From: Saccharum officinarum
Lineage: Eukaryota > Streptophyta > Magnoliopsida > Poales > Poaceae
Reading direction: 5' to 3'
Length of the DNA: 64,000 bases
Assembly (NCBI GenBank): GCA_020631735.1
Contig: CM036191.1
Location: 39,849,335-39,913,334 of the forward strand
The position numbers were made by a program, and so were the translations under genes. Below are positions 56,557-64,000 of the stretch, in pieces; the first letter of the stretch is position 1; every line of letters starts with the position of its first letter. The notes under the pieces were generated by a model. It ran no database searches, had not been told where the DNA came from, and saw nothing but the letters and a program-made list of their open reading frames with translations.

Positions 56557-57789
56557 CCTGTGTTCCGAAAAAAAAATTTTGGGTGCAGGGAGACAGCACG
56601 GTGTTTCCCTGACCACCCCCGCTCAAACGAAGTCGCGTGTCCAACGAAGTCTGGACGCCGTGGCTCGTGCTCTGCTCCCCCCTGGCCCGCCTCACGTAGT
56701 AGCTGGGCTTACCTTCTCCCCGCCAGGGTTTTTTTTACCGACCGGTTTCCGGTAACCGCCGGCCTCCGGTAGCGGTAAACCGGTCCGGTTTACCGGTAAC
56801 CGGTCAGTAACCGGCCGAATTCAAATTTAAATTCAAACGCTCCTTCAGTTCGGTTCGGGTCCGGTTTACCGGCCGGTTTGGAGCGGTAACCGGCCGGTTT
56901 GACCGGTTTACCGCTCGGTTTGAGTTTAGAATTTTCTTTTTTTCTTTTTTTTCAAACTTCTATACGTATAAATAAATACTAAACGAACTCGAATTTGAAA
57001 AAATTTTACACCATTGGCTTCTATAAAATATGAACTATTTTTAGGAATTTTTTCAGCATTTTTTATTTTTTTTAAATTTTAAATTTGAATTTGAGGGTCT
57101 TAACGGGCCGGGACCGGGATTTTTTTCTTTTTTTTCAAACTTTTATACGTATAAATAAATACTAAACGAACTCGAATTTGAAAAAAATTTACACCATTGG
57201 CTTCTATAAATCATAAACTATTTTTAGGAATTTTTTCAGCAATTTTTTTCAAATTTTAAATTTGAATTTGGGGAATACCTAACCGGACCGGACCGGAACC
57301 GGACCGGCCCGGTTAAGGCGGTTACCGCGGTAAACCGACCGGTTTTTTTAACCCTGCTCCCCGCATCATCGTAGCGCAGCTCGGCTCGAGGCCACTTCGC
57401 CTGTGCGGCTGGGAGACGCCATCATGCAACCGGCGATTCGGCTCCCACGGCGGCAGCTGATCCTTCTCGTAGCCCCTCCCTGTAGTCTCGTGATCTCTGG
57501 TCTTGGGAAGTACGTCACCTGTAATTGCGACGGTATGGTACCACGAATCTACGATGGTCATGGCGTGCTGAGGTTGTGCTTGGCTTCACAGGAGCGTCAA
57601 GGATGTGGTTCAGCCGCTGAGGACCTGCGAGCTACTAATATGCAAGCCGTGCGCTGATAGCTGGTGGTTACGAGCCGAGCGGAGAGCATGAGCCACGGCG
57701 CCCAGGCTTCGTTGGACAGGTGAGCGGGGGTGCTCACGGAAACAACGTGCGGTCTCTCCGCACCCAATTTTTTCCGCACCTCATCCACA
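56557..57789. mobile_element. Mirrored foldback element
   Basis: Reverse complement of 27440-28672. Confidence 0.65.
56724..57356. mobile_element. Mirrored hAT element
   Basis: Reverse complement of 27873-28505; CAGGG and CCCTG ends and the CTCCCCGC duplication are both present. Confidence 0.88.
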
Positions 57790-57984
57790 GGAGCGGTGGT
57801 CTACTTTCTCCTGCACGGCGGCCACAGGGCAGACACCGGACGCCGCACCCAGCGACGGCCATGGAAACTGGACGAGGAGGGGGCTTTGATCAGCCAAACG
57901 GGGCCTTGTAGCCACCGTTGCTTATAAGATGGGTTATTTGGCGGATCCAGAAAATAATTGTAGGAGGGGCTAAACTAGACCAGT

Positions 57985-58159
57985 GTTTTAAATCTCCGGC
58001 TAAGACATTTTAGCGGATGACCTCAAAAACAGCTATAGCGGAGCTAAATGGGGATATAGCGGGCTATAACGGCTAAATTGTACATAGACACAAATAGCTT
58101 GATCTTTCTTAAACAGCTATAGCGGGCTATAGCGGTAGCTATAGCCGGAGATTTAAAAC
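57985..58159. mobile_element. Mirrored 175-bp MITE
   Basis: Reverse complement of 27070-27244. Confidence 0.75.
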
Positions 58160-58471
58160 CTTGAACTAGACTGGGCCTTGTTTGGCTAAAATAAAGGCCA
58201 AGCCTGGTGGGAGTTCGGTAGAGGAAAAAGGCCCATTACGTGGCCCAAGTCGCTGCACAGAGCTTTCTTCTACCTCGAGACAACCTCAGCTCTCCTTTCA
58301 CAGGCAGCCATGGAGAGAAATTGTTGGAGGGGCTTAGGGGGGCTCTATGATCTCAGCAGCAGTGGGGGTGGGGGGGGGGCTCTAGCCCCTCCAGCCCCTC
58401 TGGTAGATCCGCCCTGATTTTACCGTTAGAATTGTCGTTGTAGTATGGTTTTACCTTGAAACTAGATAACA

Positions 58472-60133
58472 TCTTATCTTGTCTTATTATTTCTAATTGG
58501 ACGTCTCAACGGAGCCTCCACGTTAATCCTCATCAGACGCTCTAGAAAAAAAGATAAATGCAAGAAAATCTTACATTAATAAAAAAATACATGGCCATCA
58601 AATAAAAAAACTAGCCATTCATAACCATTAGATCTATTTTATTTTATAAAAAATTAACCACCTCTGCCATTATACTAAATAAAATCTTTTTAAAAGAAAG
58701 GATCTATCAATAAACGTACTTTTTTTTGCTATAAAGAAAGAGAGAACGTTTGGTCATATAGAAAAAAAACTTGAACCGCCATACAAATGTCGTTAATAGA
58801 TGGTTAATATAAAATATTAGATTGGCCTACTAATTGCATTCACTTGGTTAATATATTAATATTAATATTAAATATCATATCCCTAGGATCCATCATGTTT
58901 ATGGATCTATTAATAAACTATTAGAGGCAATATGTCAAAACCAACAAACAGCATACGCAGGACCCATCACGTTCATGGTTAGTTAATCTTTTAATATAAT
59001 ACCAGATGATCAAAAACAATAAAGAAGATACATGCGTGTGCCGAACTAGTGGTACATAAAGTTGCTACTAGAAGCAACTAACGTGAATCTAGTATTATGC
59101 CTACATAATAATTCCACAGTTAACGAAGCATGCATGCAATAAAATTAAGATAAAAACCACATGCAACGTATAACTACTAATATAAGCTATCACAAAAGAT
59201 TATCTATAAAGTAGCTATATATTTCTAAATTATATACTTCTACAATTGCTAAGTTAAAAGTACTATGTTCCGCCATATAGATCAAGTAAACACATATACA
59301 TTAGAATACTATTTATTTTTGCAGAGTGTGTGTGCCGCACACAAACCACAACAACTTAGGCTGGGTAGGATATGCTTACAAGAGGAGTACAACATAACTA
59401 TTTATTTTAGTAACTTATCAAGCGTGAAATTGTTATTCAATATAAGTGTACACATTTGAATGAAATATTATAATATATAAATATTTGAAATATATTTTAA
59501 TCACCCTATGTTCTATAAGATCTTGTTACAATATGCCATTATGAAAGATAATAAAAAGTAACATTTTTATGTTTGGATCCAAATTATCTATATCTTACTA
59601 TTATTTTAGTAGCTTATGAAAGAATGTTTAAATAGCCATAAGCACAAATATGTTTCTCCATTGCCCATTTTTTAAATATTAAAACATTAAAAAGGATTAA
59701 AGTAAACATGCATGTTGTGCCAGCATCATGCAAATCACACACATAGAGAAAGAGAGAGAGATATGTATATATGTTAACCAAAATATTTGACATATCCATA
59801 TTGGTAACATAATCATTACTACATAAAAGTTTTGTTGATAAAAAAATCAAACATATTGAGAAAAGGAGGTTAGTACATACCATAGGTGCCTACATTTTCA
59901 TGCTCTTTGAGATTATTTTCAAGTAAACAATTATAATAAGGCTTAAATTTTGATATCATCAAGCCCTGCTACCCATTGTAGATCTCACATCAAGCTCTAC
60001 ACCACTAATCTTAAGTGACATAGTGTAGGCTTAAAATGATTGTCTATGTCATCACGATACTTAAGGGTAAATATTAATACATATATTTACTCCAAAGATT
60101 TTAACCGTGCGAGAGCATAGGTTGATGGACTAG
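58472..60133 (+). mobile_element. Mirrored Helitron
   Basis: Reads directly on the plus strand: A|TCTTATC at the 5' end and TGGACTAG|T at the 3' end. Confidence 0.65.
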
Positions 60134-61226
60134 TTCAAAACAATTCGAACACCTTTTGTCTCCTGCTCTTTGAAGTGGTTTTGTCCTTAAGTAGTTTAAA
60201 AATGATAAATATAAATGATTAGAAAATGTTTTTATGCATCCGGAAATTATGGAAAAAAATCATAGAGATAGATTGGGATACTATGAATCCAAATAAAGTA
60301 TTTAGACCTCCTAAAAATTTCTCTAAAAGGTTGACAAAATTATATTTAGCTCGAGGAACATAGAAAAAATACCTAAAAAAATCTAGAAATTTCCAAAACA
60401 TCATAATTGGCAATTATCTTGGCTTCGGAAGAGGACCTTTCCATGGCCAGCTAGCCGGCGAAGCACGCATATCGGCGATTGCTTTAGTAATCCTTGTGGT
60501 GTATGGAACAAGGGTGGCGCCAAACATGGGTGTGTTACAATTATTTAACAGTTGTGATTCAGCTCTTACCATCCGCCGTGAAAGCCGGCTTGCATGGCAT
60601 CGAACACAAGATCATCCCTTGATGTGGGGGAGTTTTCGACAGCAGCCCCCTCAATCTTCATCTCCATGTCCACAAGAAAATTAGATGGACCCTGGGTCCA
60701 AACTAATTCATGAAGATGTCATCTAATTTTCTTCCCCATCTCCGTCTTGCTTCCAGAACTTCAAATCCCTTTTTGCTTCCCGAGCACCGTTTGGCGGGTC
60801 GAGGGACGAGACGAGGAAGAACGGTGCTGAATCCTGCCGAAAGGTAGGCCCGGGCACGGGAACAGCAGATGTTCTTGCCAAGAACATCGGCCAAGTTCTT
60901 GGCGCGGTAACTTATCGACCATCTGTTGACCGGCTCCGCCTTATCGACCTCACTCATTCATGCAATGCAGGTTAGTAAACGAAGGGCTCGCCCAGCGAGC
61001 ATGGACAAGGTCACCACGACACAGTATTCCGTTTCAACAGCAGTGGCACTGATTCATTTCGATCCATTAAATGTGACTGCACTTATTTGTGTACATAAAG
61101 CATCTTACTACCATTACAAACAGTAGCACTTGCAACACCTCTCTGCAGTTTGTCTACCGTCAGCAGAGTTAGAAGTGGAATACAGAGTTGCGCTTGCACA
61201 GAAGTACAACGGGATGGTGTTAGTAA

Positions 61227-61566
61227 GGCCCTGTTTGGTTTCCTCCTACTAAAGTTTAGCTACTAACTTTAGTCACTTTAGCTACTAAAATACCAAACAA
61301 ATTGACTACAAAGGCATAAAAGTAGTTTAGTCACATTAGTCACCCAAGAGTAGCTAAAAGTGGACTAAAGTGCCCAGTGTACAAGGGCTGCTCCTCATTA
61401 TTGCTGGTCCTCCACCTGATTTGGGCATTCATTAGAGGTAGTGGTCTTTGTTGAACTGCTTTAATGGTCTTTAGTCACTTTTAGTCACTAGAACCAAACA
61501 TGAGTGACTAAAGTTTGGTCATTAAATTTAGTAGCTAAATTTTAGTCATGTGAACCAAGCATGCCC
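61227..61566. mobile_element. Mirrored GACTAAA MITE
   Basis: Reverse complement of 23663-24002. Confidence 0.8.
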
Positions 61567-62579
61567 TTACACTAAGCTATACATACGACGCTGACTTGGA
61601 ACTCTGCCCGGGCGCGCTCCACGGAACGATGCCTCGAACAATACAGGAAGGCCACGATAGGAGCAAAAGCAGAGCAATGGAATTGCGTACTGCTGTGACA
61701 TTCTTTGGACTCACGTAAAAGACAAAGAAAAATATGCTTCAACAGGTGCAGAACTAAAAGGTTTCTTTAATTTAATTCAACAATACAAACTTAAAATGAA
61801 TGTTTGATCATATAAACGATTTTAGCCACAGAGAATTCCTGAAACAAAATGCACCTTGTACTCTTTGTTTTCTTCTGTTTGCCTTCACTGGTGCAGGCAA
61901 TGATGAATGCCAAATTCATGTAGAAAGGTTCTGCTTGGAATTCATGAGCACACATCACATATATAACAGCAAAACATACGTACCACTCTCTTTCCAAAAT
62001 TATAGATCGTTTTGACTTTTGTAGGTACATAAGTTTTACTATATATATATATATATATATATAATAAAAGTTGAATATCTAGAAATGACAAAACGATCTA
62101 TAAATTAAAACAAAGGGAGCACACGCTTGGACTTCAAACAACAGATGTAGTTCTTCGCACGACAAGCTCACAAAAACCGAAAGACTCGAGTAGCATAACA
62201 CCTTATTCAGACATGAAGGCATACCCTGAAGCCGGTGGATGTAGCATAACACCTTATCATCAGGCAGGCATCTGCAACTCCATGCATTAGCTTGATACCA
62301 CATATACGTCCATCCATCCAAGATTGAGACTAAGTAGCCTGCTCTTCCCTGCTTAGCTTGATCAAGTCGCCCATGTGTAGAAAAATGGATAATTTTCCTC
62401 GCCATGATGTTAATAATGACACAAGGCACTAGTCACTTCCGTCCTCAACGCTTGATGACGTGAAAAACAAAACGAAACAGGACAAAAATTATTGAAAGCA
62501 GAGTAGATAAAGATATAAGCAATTAGAAAATCCAGCCAATGGTCATTACCTTTGCATCTGATTGGGCATCTCTATATGT

Positions 62580-64000
62580 TCACCATGTCCAAGTGTAGAC
62601 ATCCAGGTCTTCTTCATGTAGCTGTCGGTGCTTCTCTTGTAGTCCAGGCAGCCACTGTGAGGAGACACCATGCATATCCTCGGTCAAAAAAAGCTGGTGC
62701 AAGTTGTCCACCTTCTCAACACACCTCAAGCTGGGACAGAGCTGTGCACGCAGCTGACTGGCTTGGGGAAGATTTGAGACCCTCTCTAGGCCTTCACAAT
62801 CTACGATTAAAAGGAGCTCTGAGAGGAAACAGAGGTTCTCCACCACCTGAATCTTGTGCACATCTCTTAATTGGAGCTTCTTCAAGCTGGTGGCCTCCTG
62901 TCCAAGCTGCCGCGGGAGAGCCCTTAGCTTGGGGCAGCGGGTGAGATGTAAATTCATCAGTCGTGGCAGCAGCTGCATCCTTGGAGATGGGGCTTCCCCC
63001 TTATGCTTTGCAGCAGCCTCGTCCTCTCCCCCTTCCCTACCTAATTTTGTTGCTTTTTGTTCTTCTTTAACAACAAAGGACCACTCCTCCCAGTTTGGCA
63101 TATCCTCGATGATCAATGTTTCAAGCTTAGGAAAAGCAACTGCCTCTGTCGATCTGAGATTATCCACCCCATAGCCAACAAATTCAGGTCCAATCTTGGA
63201 AACTGCATTGGCTCCATGGATTCTCAGATAATTCAAGTTGGGGAGCTGACCGATTGGTGGAAGATGCACACATGATTTGCAATCTATGAGCTGCAAGTAT
63301 TTTAGTGAAGGCAAATGAGTAGTTGTATCTAGCCAAGTTGGAAACCTCTGACCAAATAAATTCACAATCTTGAGATACTCCAGGTTGTGCGCGGGGATTA
63401 GCAAATCAAAGGTCTTCTGAATATTGATTACAGCAGCTTTAGAATATGGTTCGTCTGTACTTTCAGTGCAGCATAGAGATAACATTTTAAGACACCTTTT
63501 GTTTACTAACAATGAATCAGAACTACAAGGACCTGCTCTTTCTAGATTAAACAAATGAAGGCTCCTCAAGTACATAAGAGGGCCCAACTCTTCCAGATTC
63601 CATCCATCCAGCATTCTAGATCTATTACCATTGCCACCACCAATGGGAAATCCTCCTAAATTATTGAGGTACTTTAATCCACCTATTCCTTTTGGAACTT
63701 GGTTTATTGGTGTATCATCAAGACCAAGACTCCTTAGGCTGCATAATCGTGTGACTGCTAAAGGGAGGTTGTGCAAATTGCCACACCACTGCAAGTTCAA
63801 TACCTGAAGGTTTTTTAATGAACCAATGGACTCAGGAAGGCAAGTTATACTAGTACCCTGAAGATCGAACAAACGCAGATGAATCAAACTTCCAATATAG
63901 TTTGGAATTATTTTTATACTTGACTTGTTGAGATCCAAAACACGAACATACACAAATCTTTTGAACATTGAAGGTTCAATTGTAAGAGTCTTGTCACAAA
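62580..64000 (-). pseudogene. CNL1 copy in the inverted arm, C-terminal LRR half, runs off the window
   Basis: Codes for the same residues as CNL1 from 21231 to its stop, with no change seen in the 462-residue part I could compare. The N-terminal half, including the place of the CNL1 premature stop (expected near 65074), lies outside the window. Whether it is a second gene or the same one in another haplotype depends on how the inverted repeat is explained. Confidence 0.85.

Larger units (their letters stand above)
54964..64000 (-). repeat. Right arm of the 9 kb near-identical inverted repeat
   Basis: Reverse complement of 21231-30260, with only scattered differences, and continuing past the window end. 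All elements annotated on the left arm recur here. Differences seen include 1-base homopolymer indels at 29100-29240 against 55980-56120, several near 55000-55120, AT-repeat lengths, and a few substitutions (for example at 26931 and 23775 in left coordinates). Confidence 0.97.

Noticed and set aside
54964..64000. Long-inverted-repeat gene amplification as an adaptive structure
   Set aside because: Not needed to explain the data: the gap, the abrupt edge and contig-end style indels favour an assembly cause.
1..64000. CRISPR-like arrays, tRNA or rRNA genes, biosynthetic clusters
   Set aside because: Nothing with regular repeat-spacer structure, cloverleaf sequence or rRNA similarity was seen; repeats present are transposon-derived or simple.

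Overview
This window is nuclear DNA from a grass, most likely a panicoid or Andropogoneae-type genome (inference). It has a Ty1/copia Sirevirus, a Ty3/gypsy Tat-lineage element, many grass-style MITEs, a Helitron with grass-type termini, and CC-NB-LRR resistance genes with spliced leaders. There are no bacterial operons, CRISPR arrays, rRNA genes or tRNA genes that I can recognise. Host-gene content is small: two paralogous CNL genes and a captured, broken AT-hook/PPC (AHL) gene fragment. Almost everything else is transposon sequence or decayed duplicates of the CNL gene's flanks. Layout: 1-4577 is a minus-strand Sirevirus (pol fragment, gag, primer site, LTR) that runs off the left edge. 4578-5588 is a remnant of CNL 3' flank. 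5589-11810 is a 6.2 kb minus-strand LTR element with a decayed gypsy-type gag and a large unrecognised ORF. 11811-19370 holds MITEs, a foldback element, a GC-rich tandem repeat, a Helitron 5' end and more CNL-flank remnants. 19375-22651 is CNL1, broken by one in-frame stop just before the P-loop. 22652-30870 is its 3' flank and a transposon-rich stretch (Helitron, hAT, foldback, MITEs). 30871-34894 is MITE-rich leader DNA in which the CNL leader exon has been copied several times. 34895-38038 is CNL2, open throughout. 38040-39000 holds its 3' flank and a third, degenerate CNL tail. 39000-45267 is mostly unassigned T-rich DNA with a 502 bp MITE palindrome and the AHL fragment. 45268-54863 is a decayed Tat-lineage gypsy element with a spliced antisense coiled-coil ORF. 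54864-54963 is a 100-base gap. From 54964 to 64000 the sequence is the near-identical reverse complement of 21231-30260, including the second half of CNL1. The two arms of this 9 kb inverted repeat differ only by rare substitutions, AT-repeat length and one-base indels, and the indels crowd against the gap. The simplest reading is a second haplotype copy of the same contig placed in the wrong orientation; a real recent inverted duplication is the alternative. The CNL genes are expected to act as intracellular immune receptors. CNL1 as written could make only a 192-residue coiled-coil protein. CNL2 has every NB-ARC motif, but its last 60 or so residues are shifted in frame relative to CNL1. The history is one of gene-family birth and death: footprints of at least five CNL units are visible, with transposons inserted between and into them.
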